DNA of 64,000 bases from Bradyrhizobium sp. SRS-191 (GTDB lineage Bacteria; Pseudomonadota; Alphaproteobacteria; Rhizobiales; Xanthobacteraceae). The number at the start of each line of letters is the position of its first letter. The stretch's first letter is position 1. The stretch lies in NCBI RefSeq assembly GCF_024586915.1, contig NZ_JANBVS010000007.1, positions 186,001 to 250,000 on the forward strand, read 5' to 3'. The translations under genes were made by a program, and so were the position numbers. Below are positions 16,475 to 25,808 of the stretch, piece by piece. The notes beneath the pieces were generated by a model that was not told where the DNA came from, did no database searches, and saw only the letters and a list, made by a program, of their open reading frames with translations.

Positions 16475-16669
16475 CCGGGACTGCAACCGCCTCGCATGGC
16501 GCGTGTCTCCCATGCAACAGTTTGGCGACATCGGTGCTGCAACATCGCCGATTGATTGAGATCAAATCCAACCCCATGGCGTCCCTGCCACATCTGTGAC
16601 CGCAAGAGCGCGGCTTGGCCCGCGCGAATTGAGCGGAAGTGCAGCTCAACTGTGGCTATGGGGACCCCG

Positions 16670-17401
16670 ATGAATAGAACCTTCCAACTCTCGTCGTCGC
16701 TGCTGGTGCTGGCGGCAATCTGCGGCGCCATGGGCTCTGCGCAGGCAGCCGACCTGCAGGCCGCGCCGGTCTACACCAAGGCGCCGGTTGTCGAGGCCTG
16801 GAATCCCTGGATGCTCCGCGTCCGTGCGCTCGGCGTGCTGCCGGATGCCGGCGGGTCGAGCGTGAACGTCGCCGGCGTGCCGGCGCTGTCGTCGCCGAAT
16901 TCCGGCCTGAAGATTTCCAATCAGGTCGTGCCCGAGCTCGACATCAGCTATTTCTTCACCAAGAACATCGCGGCCGAGCTGATCCTCGGTGTGACCCGGC
17001 ACTCCATCAGCGGCACCGGCACGCTGGACGGCCTCAATATCGGCAAGGCCACGCTGCTGCCGCCGACCCTGACGCTGCAATATCACTTCACTGATTTCGG
17101 CGCCTTCAAGCCCTATATCGGCGCGGGCGTGAACTACACGGTGTTCTTCAACCAGAGCGCATCCAATCAGGTGTTCAATGGTCTCGCGGTGACCAACCTG
17201 CACATCTCGAACCAGTGGGGCGGCGCGGTCCAGTTCGGCTTCGACTACATGCTCGACAAGCATTGGGGCTTCAACGTCGACGTCAAGAAGCTGTGGCTGC
17301 AGCCGAACTACTCGGCGACCGTCAACGGCGCCATTCCGGTCACCGGGCGCGCCAACATCGACCCGTGGCTGGTCGGCGCCGGCATCACCTACAAGTTCTG
17401 A
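16670..17401 (+). CDS. OmpW-family outer membrane protein
   Basis: A 243-residue precursor. The signal peptide covers MNRTFQLSSSLLVLAAICGA through SAQA. The mature protein has WNPWMLRVRALGVLPD at the start and alternating beta strands, closing with DPWLVGAGITYKF, where the terminal Phe is the usual Bam recognition residue. This matches OmpW, an eight-stranded barrel with a hydrophobic channel for small apolar compounds. ATG 16670 is preceded by GGGGA at the right distance. A strong terminator follows at 17428-17458, so the gene is probably monocistronic. Confidence 0.9.
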   Translation: MNRTFQLSSSLLVLAAICGAMGSAQAADLQAAPVYTKAPVVEAWNPWMLRVRALGVLPDAGGSSVNVAGVPALSSPNSGLKISNQVVPELDISYFFTKNIAAELILGVTRHSISGTGTLDGLNIGKATLLPPTLTLQYHFTDFGAFKPYIGAGVNYTVFFNQSASNQVFNGLAVTNLHISNQWGGAVQFGFDYMLDKHWGFNVDVKKLWLQPNYSATVNGAIPVTGRANIDPWLVGAGITYKF

Positions 17402-17427
17402 TTTTTGAAATTCCTCCCAAGACTGCG

Positions 17428-17458
17428 ATGGCGCCGGATTTTCCGGCGCCATTTTTTT
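17428..17458 (+). terminator. Rho-independent terminator of the OmpW gene
   Basis: A perfect stem (ATGGCGCCGG, loop ATTTT, CCGGCGCCAT) followed by TTTTTT, 27 bases after the OmpW stop codon. Confidence 0.92.
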
Positions 17459-17539
17459 CGGTAGGATTGCTGCTGCGGGTTTATTAGCTCGATGGGGAGA
17501 TCGCGTTAGCTTGATGGGGAGGTCGCGCCTTCCCACAGC

Positions 17540-17667
17540 TGTCGTCCCGGCCTTGAGCCGGGACCCATACTCCGCAGCGGAGGTGAGGAATGAGGCGCCG
17601 AGTCACGGCCAGCTGGGCCGTTCCACAATCCTGTGGTTATGGGTCCCCGCGTTCGCGGGGACGACGT
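17540..17667. repeat. Dispersed inverted-repeat element, GTCGTCCCGG / CCATAACCAC family
   Basis: It starts TGTCGTCCCGGCCTTGAGCC and ends with the mirror CTGTGGTTATGGGTCCCCGC and GGGGACGACG. It occupies the convergent gap between the OmpW gene and trcR. Related to 4746-4900 and 49508-49640. Confidence 0.8.
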
Positions 17668-17743
17668 CGGAGAGCGTGTTGTGCGCCGGTGACGGATAAC
17701 AGACCGGCGATGGATGCGCCAAGGAGCTGGACGCCCTCGCGTC

Positions 17744-18439
17744 CTACTCCTCGTCCTCGTCGTGCTTCTTGCCGCCGATGGTCTTGAGCTTGGCGAACAC
17801 GGCGTCGACGTTGAGGTCGTCCTCGTCGCGGCCCGCCGGCTCGTACTCGTCCTTGCGGGTGGTCTCGGAGGCCGGCAGCAGGGTGGCGCCGCTGTAATTG
17901 GCGTCGAGCGGCTTCTCCTTGGCGGCGCGCTGCACCTCGAAATCGAGCTCGATCTGCGAGCACAGGCCGAGCGTCACCGGGTCCATCGGGGTCAGGGTCT
18001 GCGCGTTCCAATGGGTGCGGTCGCGGACGCTGGCGATGGTGGTCTTGGTGGTGCCGACCAGGCGCATGATCTGCGCGTCCTTGAGCTCGGGATGGTTCCG
18101 CACCAGCCAGAGAATGGCGCTCGGCCGCTCATGGCGGCGCGACACCGGGGTGTAGCGCGGGCCTTTGCGCTTCGGCTGCGGCGGCAGCACCACCTTGCTC
18201 TCCTGCAGCCGGAGCCGGTAATTCGGGTCGCGCTCGGCCTTCTCGATCTCCTCGCGGGTGAGCTGGCCGGTCGAGATCGGGTCCATGCCCTTGATGCCCT
18301 GGGCCGCGTCGCCGTCGGCAATGGCGCGCACCTCCAGCGGGTGCATCTTGGTAAAATCGGCGACCTGGTCGAAGGTCAGCGCGGTATTGTCGACCAGCCA
18401 CACGGCAGTTGCCTTCGGCATCAGCGGGGCGTTGCTCAT
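17744..18439 (-). CDS. trcR: TrcR/DUF1013 cell-cycle transcriptional regulator
   Basis: A 231-residue cytosolic protein of the DUF1013 family, named TrcR in Caulobacter, where it is described as associating with housekeeping sigma-factor promoters during the cell cycle. The family start [20 protein letters not shown] is present. Two helix-turn-helix-like segments are visible, around [18 protein letters not shown] and [19 protein letters not shown], followed by [18 protein letters not shown]. The acidic tail ends [13 protein letters not shown] 18439 follows AAAGGAGA. It is divergent from ispH across a 266-base promoter region. The protein is conserved throughout Alphaproteobacteria. Confidence 0.88.
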   Translation of the reverse strand: MSNAPLMPKATAVWLVDNTALTFDQVADFTKMHPLEVRAIADGDAAQGIKGMDPISTGQLTREEIEKAERDPNYRLRLQESKVVLPPQPKRKGPRYTPVSRRHERPSAILWLVRNHPELKDAQIMRLVGTTKTTIASVRDRTHWNAQTLTPMDPVTLGLCSQIELDFEVQRAAKEKPLDANYSGATLLPASETTRKDEYEPAGRDEDDLNVDAVFAKLKTIGGKKHDEDEE

Positions 18440-18705
18440 GGCAAATCTCCTTTGTGCTCCGCCCCGGCCCTGGGAGGCGAAACCTGCGGTCATCGGCGAT
18501 GACGGGGAATTCGCCCTATATAAGCCGTCCCGGGGGCAGGGCGCAATGGCCTGACGAAAACGGCCTTGACAGGGCTCGAAAGCAGTCCCAAGTCCTACCT
18601 AAACGAGTTCTAGCTCGAAGCCGTGACGTTTCGACCGCCCCCGCTTGCCGGCCCGGGGTGCCTCGGTCGCCGCAACAAGCCCGCACAGATCAGCTCAGAC
18701 CGCCC

Positions 18706-19674
18706 ATGGCAGCCAAACCAGACCTGAAAATCGTGCTTTGCTCGCCGCGCGGCTTCTGCGCCGGCGTGGTCCGCGCCATCGATACCGTCGAACGGGCGCT
18801 CGCCATTTATGGCGCCCCGGTCTATGTCCGCCACGAGATCGTGCACAATAAATACGTGGTCGACAGCCTGAAGACCAAGGGCGCGATCTTCGTCGAGGAA
18901 CTCGCCGAGATCCCCGACAGTACCAACGCACCGGTGGTGTTTTCCGCCCATGGCGTGCCGAAATCGGTTCCCGCCGAGGCCCAGGCGCGCAATTTCTTCT
19001 CCCTGGACGCGACCTGCCCGCTGGTGACCAAGGTCCACCGTGAGGCAGCCATCCATTTCAAGCGCGGCCGCGAGATCCTGCTGATCGGCCATTCCCACCA
19101 CCCGGAGGTGGTCGGCACCGTCGGCCAGCTGCCTGCCGGCGCCGTGACCCTGATCGAGACCGCCGATGACGCGGCGACCTTCACCCCGAAGGATCCGAAC
19201 AACCTGGCGTTCGTCACCCAGACCACGCTGTCGATCGACGACACCAAGGATATCGTCGCGATCCTCAAGGGCCGGTTCCCGAACATCTCCGGCCCGCACA
19301 AGGAAGACATCTGCTACGCCACCACCAACCGCCAGCTGGCGGTGAAGAAGGTGGCGCCGGTGGTCGATGCGCTGATCGTGGTCGGCGCGCCGAACTCGTC
19401 CAATTCGCAGCGCCTGCGCGAGGTCGCCGAGCGCGAGGGCTGCCCGATCGCCGTGCTGGCGCAGCGCGCCTCGGACATCGACTGGTCGCGCTTCGAGGGC
19501 ATCAAGAGCCTCGGCATCACCGCCGGCGCCTCGGCGCCCGAGGTGATCGTCGAGGAGATCATGGGCGCCTTCGCCGAGCGCTACGTGCTGCATGTCGAGA
19601 CCGTGTCGGCCGCGGAGGAGAACGAGTTCTTCCCGCTGCCGCGATCGCTGCGGCCGGAAGCTGCGGCCGAGTAG
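18706..19674 (+). CDS. ispH: 4-hydroxy-3-methylbut-2-enyl diphosphate reductase
   Basis: A 322-residue iron-sulfur enzyme catalysing the last step of the MEP pathway, giving IPP and DMAPP. The three cluster-ligand cysteines are in [20 protein letters not shown] and [12 protein letters not shown]. Substrate-contact motifs include the [10 protein letters not shown] segment and [11 protein letters not shown], and the conserved [10 protein letters not shown] is present. ATG 18706 was chosen by family length; a longer upstream frame is spurious. It starts the conserved alphaproteobacterial run ispH-thrB-rnhA. Confidence 0.97.
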   Translation: MAAKPDLKIVLCSPRGFCAGVVRAIDTVERALAIYGAPVYVRHEIVHNKYVVDSLKTKGAIFVEELAEIPDSTNAPVVFSAHGVPKSVPAEAQARNFFSLDATCPLVTKVHREAAIHFKRGREILLIGHSHHPEVVGTVGQLPAGAVTLIETADDAATFTPKDPNNLAFVTQTTLSIDDTKDIVAILKGRFPNISGPHKEDICYATTNRQLAVKKVAPVVDALIVVGAPNSSNSQRLREVAEREGCPIAVLAQRASDIDWSRFEGIKSLGITAGASAPEVIVEEIMGAFAERYVLHVETVSAAEENEFFPLPRSLRPEAAAE

Positions 19675-19821
19675 ATCGGCCGCCGTCTTTTCCACCCTCG
19701 CTCGCCCATCGGCCTTGAACGCGGCGCCCGCATGCGCGATGAAGGGCGCAACGGGCCTGTCCGATGATGAAGTTCGCATCGGAGAGGCGGGGCAGGCGAA
19801 CTTCGATCACTGGGATAGCGC

Positions 19822-20793
19822 ATGGCGGTCTACACCGATGTCGCCGCCGACGAGCTTGCGGATTTTCTCAAGACCTACGACATCGGCGAATTGCTCTCCT
19901 ACAAGGGCATCGCCGAAGGTGTCGAGAACTCCAACTTCCTGCTCCACACCACCAAGGGCTCCTACATCCTCACGCTCTATGAGAAGCGCGTGGCGGTGGA
20001 CGACCTGCCGTATTTTCTAGGCCTGATGGCGCATCTCGCCGAGCGCGGCGTGAGCTGTCCGCAGCCGGCGCGCAACCGCGACGGCGCGGTCTATTCCAGC
20101 CTCTCGGGCCGGCCTGCGGCCATCATCAACTTCCTCGAAGGGATGTGGCCGCGCAAGCCGACCGTCGTGCATTGCACGGGTGTCGGCGAGGCGCTGGCGC
20201 GGATGCATCTGGCCGGCCGCGATTTCCCGCTGGTGCGCAAGAACCCGCTCTCGGTGTCCGGCTGGCGCTCGCTGTTCGCCCAGGCGGGCGACCGCGCCGA
20301 CTCGGTGCAGGCCGGTTTGTCGACGCTGCTCTCGACCGAACTCGATCTGCTCGCGCGCGCCTGGCCGACGAATCTGCCGGAAGGCGTCATTCACGCCGAT
20401 CTGTTTCCGGACAACGTGTTCTTCCTTGGCGATGAACTGTCGGGGCTGATCGACTTCCCGTTCTCCTGCAACGACATCCTCGCCTATGACGTCGCCATCT
20501 GCCTGAACGCCTGGTGCTTCGAGGCCGATCATTCCCTCAACGTCACCAAGGCGCGCGCCTTCTTCAACGCCTATGGCCGCGTGCGGCCGCTGTCGGAGGC
20601 CGAGCTTTCGGCGCTGCCGCTGCTGGCGCGCGGCGCGGCGATCCGCTTCCTGCTGACGCGGCTGGTCGACTGGCTCAACGTGCCCGCGGGCGCGCTGGTC
20701 AAGCCGAAGGATCCGCTCGAATATCTTCGCAAGCTGCGCTTCCACCAGGCGGTGACTAGCGTGCGCGACTACGGCATTGGGGCTGCGGCATGA
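19822..20793 (+). CDS. thrB: Homoserine kinase (phosphotransferase type)
   Basis: A 323-residue kinase that phosphorylates homoserine in threonine biosynthesis. It belongs to the aminoglycoside-phosphotransferase-like class of ThrB found in Alphaproteobacteria and Pseudomonas, not the GHMP class. The catalytic loop is [13 protein letters not shown] and the metal-binding segment is [18 protein letters not shown]. The N-terminus [16 protein letters not shown] is typical. Its stop overlaps the rnhA start by four bases, showing tight coupling. Confidence 0.95.
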   Translation: MAVYTDVAADELADFLKTYDIGELLSYKGIAEGVENSNFLLHTTKGSYILTLYEKRVAVDDLPYFLGLMAHLAERGVSCPQPARNRDGAVYSSLSGRPAAIINFLEGMWPRKPTVVHCTGVGEALARMHLAGRDFPLVRKNPLSVSGWRSLFAQAGDRADSVQAGLSTLLSTELDLLARAWPTNLPEGVIHADLFPDNVFFLGDELSGLIDFPFSCNDILAYDVAICLNAWCFEADHSLNVTKARAFFNAYGRVRPLSEAELSALPLLARGAAIRFLLTRLVDWLNVPAGALVKPKDPLEYLRKLRFHQAVTSVRDYGIGAAA

Positions 20794-21254
20794 GCGAGCA
20801 TCCGGTCGTCAGCATCTTCACCGACGGCGCCTGCTCGGGCAATCCCGGCCCCGGCGGTTGGGGCGCGATCCTCCGCTTCGGCGACAAGGAGAAGGAGCTC
20901 AAGGGCGGCGAGCCGCACACCACCAACAACCGCATGGAGCTGATGGCGGCGATCTCGGCGCTCGAAGCGCTGAAGAAGTCGTGCCAGGTCGAGCTCTACA
21001 CCGACAGCCAATATGTCCGTCAGGGCATCACCGGCTGGATCCATGGCTGGAAGCGAAATGGTTGGAAGACGGCCGACAAGAAGCCGGTCAAGAACGCCGA
21101 GCTCTGGCAGCGCCTCGACGAAGCGCTGAAGCCGCACAAGGTGAACTGGCACTGGGTCAAAGGCCACGCCGGCCACCCCGAGAACGAGCGCGCGGATCAG
21201 CTCGCGCGCGATGGGGTCGCGATGGCGCGGATGCAGAAGAACGTGCGGAGTTAG
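20790..21254 (+). CDS. rnhA: Ribonuclease HI
   Basis: A 154-residue type 1 RNase H that degrades RNA in RNA-DNA hybrids, needed for R-loop removal and primer processing. All four catalytic acidic residues are seen: Asp in [16 protein letters not shown], Glu in NNRMELMAA, Asp in YTDSQYV and Asp in NERADQLA. The basic handle-like segment [15 protein letters not shown] is present. The start ATG lies in the ATGA overlap with thrB. Its last base pairs overlap the end of the convergent small membrane protein gene. Confidence 0.97.
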   Translation: MSEHPVVSIFTDGACSGNPGPGGWGAILRFGDKEKELKGGEPHTTNNRMELMAAISALEALKKSCQVELYTDSQYVRQGITGWIHGWKRNGWKTADKKPVKNAELWQRLDEALKPHKVNWHWVKGHAGHPENERADQLARDGVAMARMQKNVRS

Positions 21255-21532
21255 CCGTATCGCCATTTGAGCGTCCGGCGAACCAGGAGCGTCGCGACGA
21301 TCAATATGAGTTCAGCGCTCCAGAACCAGCGCCCTGCGTCTGTGAATCCCATGTGCTCACGGGCCATGTACATCGACAATCCGAGCACGATCAGCGCCAT
21401 GACGCTGCCGATCCAGTAGAGCGGGTCGCGGGCCAAGCCGCTCGCCCAATGCTCTGCCGCATCCTCGTGCGCGCGGCGCATGCGCCATAGGCAAAAAACG
21501 GCCACGCCGCAGGCGATCAGGATTGTTGTCAT
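21251..21532 (-). CDS. Small membrane protein of unknown function
   Basis: A 93-residue protein with three hydrophobic stretches: [13 protein letters not shown] at the start, [19 protein letters not shown] in the middle and [15 protein letters not shown] near the end. The gene ends inside the last codons of rnhA on the opposite strand. ATG 21532 is the first good start, with a weak upstream GGGAGA. No family is recognised; it is likely an inner-membrane protein. Confidence 0.6.
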   Translation of the reverse strand: MTTILIACGVAVFCLWRMRRAHEDAAEHWASGLARDPLYWIGSVMALIVLGLSMYMAREHMGFTDAGRWFWSAELILIVATLLVRRTLKWRYG

Positions 21533-21620
21533 ACGATCTCCCGACCTATTGCTGTCTGTTCCTAGCGACCGAACGTTTCCGATGCTCGTCTCGGTTCGGT
21601 AAAATGCGAAGGCCAAATAA

Positions 21621-21652
21621 GCAAAAGGCCCGCGCGTGAGCGCGGGCCTTCG
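21621..21652 (-). terminator. Rho-independent terminator of the peroxiredoxin gene
   Basis: An 11-bp perfect stem (AAGGCCCGCGC, loop, GCGCGGGCCTT). On the minus strand it is followed by TTGCTTATTT, 24 bases after the peroxiredoxin stop, separating it from the small membrane protein gene. Confidence 0.85.
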
Positions 21653-21675
21653 TATTCAGATCAAGCCATGCCGCC

Positions 21676-22161
21676 TTACAGCTGCCCGAGCAGCGTGTCG
21701 CCGCCGGAGACTTCGACCTTGCCTGGAGCGGCTTCGAGGTTCAGCTTGGTGACCTTGCCGTCCTCGACCAGCATCGAGTAGCGCTTGGAGCGGATGCCGA
21801 GGCCAGCGCCGGAGGCGTCGAGCTCCATGCCGATGGCCTTGGTGAAGTCGGCATTGCCGTCGGCCAGGAAGATCGCCTCGTCGCGCTGATCGGTGTCGCG
21901 CTTCCAGGCGTTCATCACGAAGGCGTCGTTGACCGAGACGATCGCGATGCTGTCGACGCCCTTGTCCTTCATGGCATAGGCGTTGAGGAAGATGCTCGGC
22001 AGATGCATCTTGTGGCAGGTGCCGGTGTAGGCGCCGGGCACCGCGAACAGCGCGACCTTCTTGCCCTTGAAGATGTCGTCGGTGGTTTTCACCTGCGGGC
22101 CTTCACCGGTCATCACGCGGAACTGGGCTTCCGGCAGCTTGTCGCCAACCTGGATCGTCAT
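21676..22161 (-). CDS. Prx5-type peroxiredoxin
   Basis: A 161-residue thiol peroxidase of the Prx5/AhpE-like class (AhpC-TSA/redoxin fold) that reduces hydrogen peroxide and organic peroxides, usually recycled by glutaredoxin or thioredoxin. The peroxidatic Cys sits in FAVPGAYTGTCHKMHLPS, a variant of the usual PGAFTPTCS. The catalytic Arg lies in the GIRSKRYSML segment. The gene is monocistronic, with its own terminator. It is probably cytosolic, as no signal peptide is present. Confidence 0.92.
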   Translation of the reverse strand: MTIQVGDKLPEAQFRVMTGEGPQVKTTDDIFKGKKVALFAVPGAYTGTCHKMHLPSIFLNAYAMKDKGVDSIAIVSVNDAFVMNAWKRDTDQRDEAIFLADGNADFTKAIGMELDASGAGLGIRSKRYSMLVEDGKVTKLNLEAAPGKVEVSGGDTLLGQL

Positions 22162-22326
22162 ATCGAAACTCCTTCCCCTGGATCTGTCTGGTAGCGCGTC
22201 TTGCGAAGTATCTTTGCGAACGTGTCTTGCGCCGTGCGCGCTACACTATTCGGCAGGCCGAAAACGGCAACGGCCCGCCGCGTTCACGACTCCGTCATCG
22301 CACAACGGTGCTGCGGTGCCAACGGA

Positions 22327-24018
22327 TCAGGCGGCGGCCGCCGGATTCTTCTTCTCGTCACGCAGCTCGCGGCGCAGGATCTTGCCGACATTGGTCTTCG
22401 GCAGCTCGGTCCTGAACTCGATCTGCTTCGGCACTTTGTAGTTCGTCAGCTGCTCGTGGCAGTGCTTGAGGATGTCCTCGGGTGTCAGGTTCGGGTCCTT
22501 CTTGACCACGAACGCCTTGACGACCTCGCCGGTCTTCTCGTCGGGCAGGCCGATCACGGCGGTCTCCAGCACGCCCGGATGGGTGGCGATGACCTCCTCG
22601 ACCTCGTTCGGATAGACGTTGAAGCCGGAGACCAGGATCATGTCCTTCTTGCGGTCGACGATCTTGACCGAGCCGTCCGCGGCCATCACGCCGACGTCGC
22701 CGGTGCGGAAGAAGCCGTCCGAGGTCATCACCTTGGCGGTCTCGTCCGGCCTGTTCCAGTAGCCGGCCATCACCTGCGGGCCCTTGGCGCAGATCTCGCC
22801 GGGCTGGCCGAGCGGCACCTCGTTGCCGTCATCGTCGCGGATCGACAGCCAGGTCGACGGCAGCGGCAGGCCGATCGTGCCGGTGAACTCGGTCGAGGTC
22901 GGGACGTTGCAGGTCAGGACCGGCGCGGTCTCCGACAAGCCATAGCCTTCGGCGATGCTGCAGCCGGTCACCTGCTTCCACTGCTCGGCCACCGGGCGCT
23001 GCACCGCCATGCCGCCGCCGTTGGAGACCTTGAGCTTGGAGAAGTCGATCTTCTTGAAGTCAGGGTGATGCAGCAGGCCGTTGTAAAGCGTGTTGACCGC
23101 CGGGAAGGTGTTGACCTGGTACTTCATCAGCTCCTTGATGAAGCCCGCGATGTCGCGCGGGTTCGGGATCAGCAGATTGGCGCCGCCGGCGCGCACCGCG
23201 AGCAGGAAGCAGCAGGTCAGCGCGAAGATGTGATAGAGCGGCAGCGCGCAGACGATCAGCAGCTGATCGACATGCGGCGGCCTGTCCATCACCGGCTGCA
23301 GCCAGGCATCGTTCTGCAGCACGTTGGCGACGACGTTGCGGTGGAGCAGCGTGGCGCCCTTGGAGACGCCGGTGGTGCCGCCGGTATATTGCAGGAAGGC
23401 GACGTCGTCGGGGCCGATCACGGGCTTCTGGAAGCGCTTGCCGCGGCCGGCAGCGAGGGCATCGTTGAACGGCACCGCGCCCGGAAGCGAGAATGCCGGC
23501 ACCATCTTCTTCAGCCGCCGGACGACGAGATTGACGATCACGCCCTTGAAGCCGAGCAGGTCGCCCATGCTGGCGACCACGATATGCTTGACCTGGGTGT
23601 GGCCGACCACCTGCTGCACCGTGTGAGCGAAATTCTCCAGCACGATGATCGCTTCGGCGCCGGAGTCCTTGAGCTGGTGCTCGAGCTCGCGCGGCGTGTA
23701 GAGCGGGTTGACGTTCACCACCGCATAGCCGGCGCGCAGCACGGCCGAGATCGCGATCGGGTACTGCAGCACGTTCGGCATCATCAGCGCGACACGCGCG
23801 CCCTTGGCCAATCCCAGCCCCTGCAGATAGGCGCCCATCGCGACCGACATCTCGTCGAGCTCGCGATAGCTGATCGCCTTGTCCATGCAGATGAAGGCGC
23901 GGCGGTCGGCGAATTTCTTAAAGCTCTCTTCCAGCAGATCGACCAGCGATTGATATTTGCCGGGATCGATATCGGCGGGAACGCCGGCCGGATAGTGCTT
24001 GAGCCAGATGCGCTCCAT
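22327..24018 (-). CDS. fadD: Long-chain fatty acid-CoA ligase
   Basis: A 563-residue AMP-forming ligase that activates long-chain fatty acids for beta-oxidation. The N-terminus MERIWLKHYPAGVPADID and length match FadD. The P-loop is LQYTGGTTGVSKGATLLHRN, followed by EGYGLSETAPV, GFFRTGDVGVM, the hinge DRKKDMILVSGFNVYPNEVE and the catalytic Lys in TNVGKILRREL. It is peripheral to the inner membrane. The gene is apparently monocistronic between the peroxiredoxin and the carboxypeptidase. It is the second of three acyl-CoA ligases in the window. Confidence 0.93.
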   Translation of the reverse strand: MERIWLKHYPAGVPADIDPGKYQSLVDLLEESFKKFADRRAFICMDKAISYRELDEMSVAMGAYLQGLGLAKGARVALMMPNVLQYPIAISAVLRAGYAVVNVNPLYTPRELEHQLKDSGAEAIIVLENFAHTVQQVVGHTQVKHIVVASMGDLLGFKGVIVNLVVRRLKKMVPAFSLPGAVPFNDALAAGRGKRFQKPVIGPDDVAFLQYTGGTTGVSKGATLLHRNVVANVLQNDAWLQPVMDRPPHVDQLLIVCALPLYHIFALTCCFLLAVRAGGANLLIPNPRDIAGFIKELMKYQVNTFPAVNTLYNGLLHHPDFKKIDFSKLKVSNGGGMAVQRPVAEQWKQVTGCSIAEGYGLSETAPVLTCNVPTSTEFTGTIGLPLPSTWLSIRDDDGNEVPLGQPGEICAKGPQVMAGYWNRPDETAKVMTSDGFFRTGDVGVMAADGSVKIVDRKKDMILVSGFNVYPNEVEEVIATHPGVLETAVIGLPDEKTGEVVKAFVVKKDPNLTPEDILKHCHEQLTNYKVPKQIEFRTELPKTNVGKILRRELRDEKKNPAAAA

Positions 24019-24211
24019 GAACCTTCCTCTCCTGATCGTCTCTTATGGCTGCTTGATGCGTCTGCGCCGGTCGTGTCCGGGCGACTTTCGGCGCCAATAT
24101 CCAGCCTCCGGCCGGGCAAGGCAAGCGGCCGGGGCGTAGACCAAAGAGGGACGGGGAGAACCGTCCGCCGGCGGCGAGGTCGCCTGCCGGCGCGGGTGTG
24201 CGGCGCGGGGA

Positions 24212-25633
24212 TCAGCCGTCCTTCGGCGCCGGCTTGCCCTCGGTCTTCGGCTTGGCGGCTGCCTTCGGCTTGGCTGGCTTGGCCGCTGTGTCGGCAGCGG
24301 GTTTTTCCAGCGGTTTCGTGCCGGAATCGTGCTTGGCGGCGACGTGGCGGGCCGCAGCCGGCTTGGCCTCGGCGTTTTTCGCGTCGGGCTTGGCGACCGG
24401 CTTCGCCTCCGCCTCGGACTTCGCCGCGGTGCGGGTCGCCGGCTTGGCGTCCTTCCGGGCGGCCACGGCATGCGCCTTCTTGCCGCGGTGTTTCGCCGGG
24501 GTCTGCGCGTCTGCATCGGCAGCGACCGCGGCGATCAGCGCCGGGCCCGTGCGGGTGGGACCGGTATAGACCAGCACCGGCTCGGACGGGGCGGGCGCTG
24601 CGGCCAGGAGCTCTGACGGCTTCATCGTCGGCGTCTGCAACCCGGCGAGCAGGGTGCCGCCGGTGGTCGTCTCGCCCTCGGTGCTCGCCTCTTCGCCGTC
24701 ATCGTCGCTTGCAGGCCGGTGGCGCTTGCCGCTGCACATGTCGTCGCGCAGGTTCGGCGGCGTCGCGTCGACCGGCACCAGCTGCTCGACATTGCCGAGC
24801 GGCGCTTTCAGCCAGCTGAGCTGGTTGCCGTTGAAGCCGCGATCGAGCATCTGGATCGCGCGCACCGCGCGCATCTGGCCCGAGGAGGCGCCGAGCACGA
24901 CCGCGATCAGGCGCTTGCCGTTGCGCGTCGCCGACGCCACGAGATTGTAGCCGGAGGCGCAGATGAAGCCGGTCTTGAAGCCGTCGGCGCCGGGATAGCG
25001 CCCGATCAGCCGGTTGAAGTTCTGCACCACGCGACGGCCGTAGCGGATCGACGGGATGTGAACGAAGTACTCGTATTCGGGGAGGTCGCGGATGATCGCG
25101 CGCGCCAGGATCGCGAGGTCGCGCGCCGAGGTGATCTGGCCGTCGGCCGGCAGGCCGTTGGGATTGACGTAGCTCGTCTGCGTCATGCCGAGCCGCTGCG
25201 CGGTCTCGTTCATCATGATCGAGAAACCGTCGATCGAGCCGCCGATGCCTTCCGCCAGCACGACCGCCATGTCGTTCGCCGACTTCACCAGCATCATCTT
25301 CAGCGCGTTGTCGACGGTGAGCTGCGTGCCCGGCCGATAGCCCATCTTCGACGGTGATTGCGAGGCCGCGGTCGGCGACACCGTCAGCAGCGTGTCGAGC
25401 GAGGCCTTGCCGTCCTTCACCGCCTTCAGCGTCACGTAGGCCGTCATCAGCTTGGTGACGGAGGCGGGGTACCAAGGATAGGTCGCGTTCTGCGCCTCGA
25501 GCACCTTGCCCGTGTCGGCCTCGACGAGCAGCAGCGCTTCGGCATTGGCCAAGCGCGGCGCGAGCACGAGCGCGGCAGCAACAGCGATGATCTTGAGCGG
25601 GGAATAGCGGAACAACAGGCGAAGCGTCTGCAC
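24212..25633 (-). CDS. D-alanyl-D-alanine carboxypeptidase (PBP5/6 family) with long Lys/Ala/Pro tail
   Basis: About 473 residues. The catalytic S11 peptidase domain trims the terminal D-Ala from peptidoglycan stems in the periplasm. Motifs are SxxK in YPASVTKLMTAY, SxN in LVKSANDMAV and KTG in ADGFKTGFI. The N-terminus has a signal peptide ending RLANAE. GTG 25633 was chosen as start; a TTG 51 bases upstream is possible. After residue about 330 the protein continues with roughly 150 residues rich in Lys, Ala, Pro, Asp and Glu (AKPKAAAKPKTEGKPAPKDG at the end), much longer than the usual PBP5 C-terminal domain. The tail could bind wall or anionic polymers. Confidence 0.9.
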   Translation of the reverse strand: MQTLRLLFRYSPLKIIAVAAALVLAPRLANAEALLLVEADTGKVLEAQNATYPWYPASVTKLMTAYVTLKAVKDGKASLDTLLTVSPTAASQSPSKMGYRPGTQLTVDNALKMMLVKSANDMAVVLAEGIGGSIDGFSIMMNETAQRLGMTQTSYVNPNGLPADGQITSARDLAILARAIIRDLPEYEYFVHIPSIRYGRRVVQNFNRLIGRYPGADGFKTGFICASGYNLVASATRNGKRLIAVVLGASSGQMRAVRAIQMLDRGFNGNQLSWLKAPLGNVEQLVPVDATPPNLRDDMCSGKRHRPASDDDGEEASTEGETTTGGTLLAGLQTPTMKPSELLAAAPAPSEPVLVYTGPTRTGPALIAAVAADADAQTPAKHRGKKAHAVAARKDAKPATRTAAKSEAEAKPVAKPDAKNAEAKPAAARHVAAKHDSGTKPLEKPAADTAAKPAKPKAAAKPKTEGKPAPKDG

Positions 25634-25808
25634 TGGTCTGGTCCGGTCCTTTGAGAACCCGCCTCGGTGACGCGAGGTGGGCAAACGGGCTTTCGGGTTT
25701 CAAGCGTGTCCGGCGCCGCGTCGGTTGCGGCAGGTCGCGAACCTATACCGGGTCGATGCTGGTTAACAGAGCCCAGCCATTCAATTCCACGATGAAAGCG
25801 TCCCGCGA

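Noticed and set aside
22201..24819. 872-codon plus-strand frame across fadD
   Set aside because: It crosses fadD and into the carboxypeptidase gene; both of those are confirmed by catalytic motifs.
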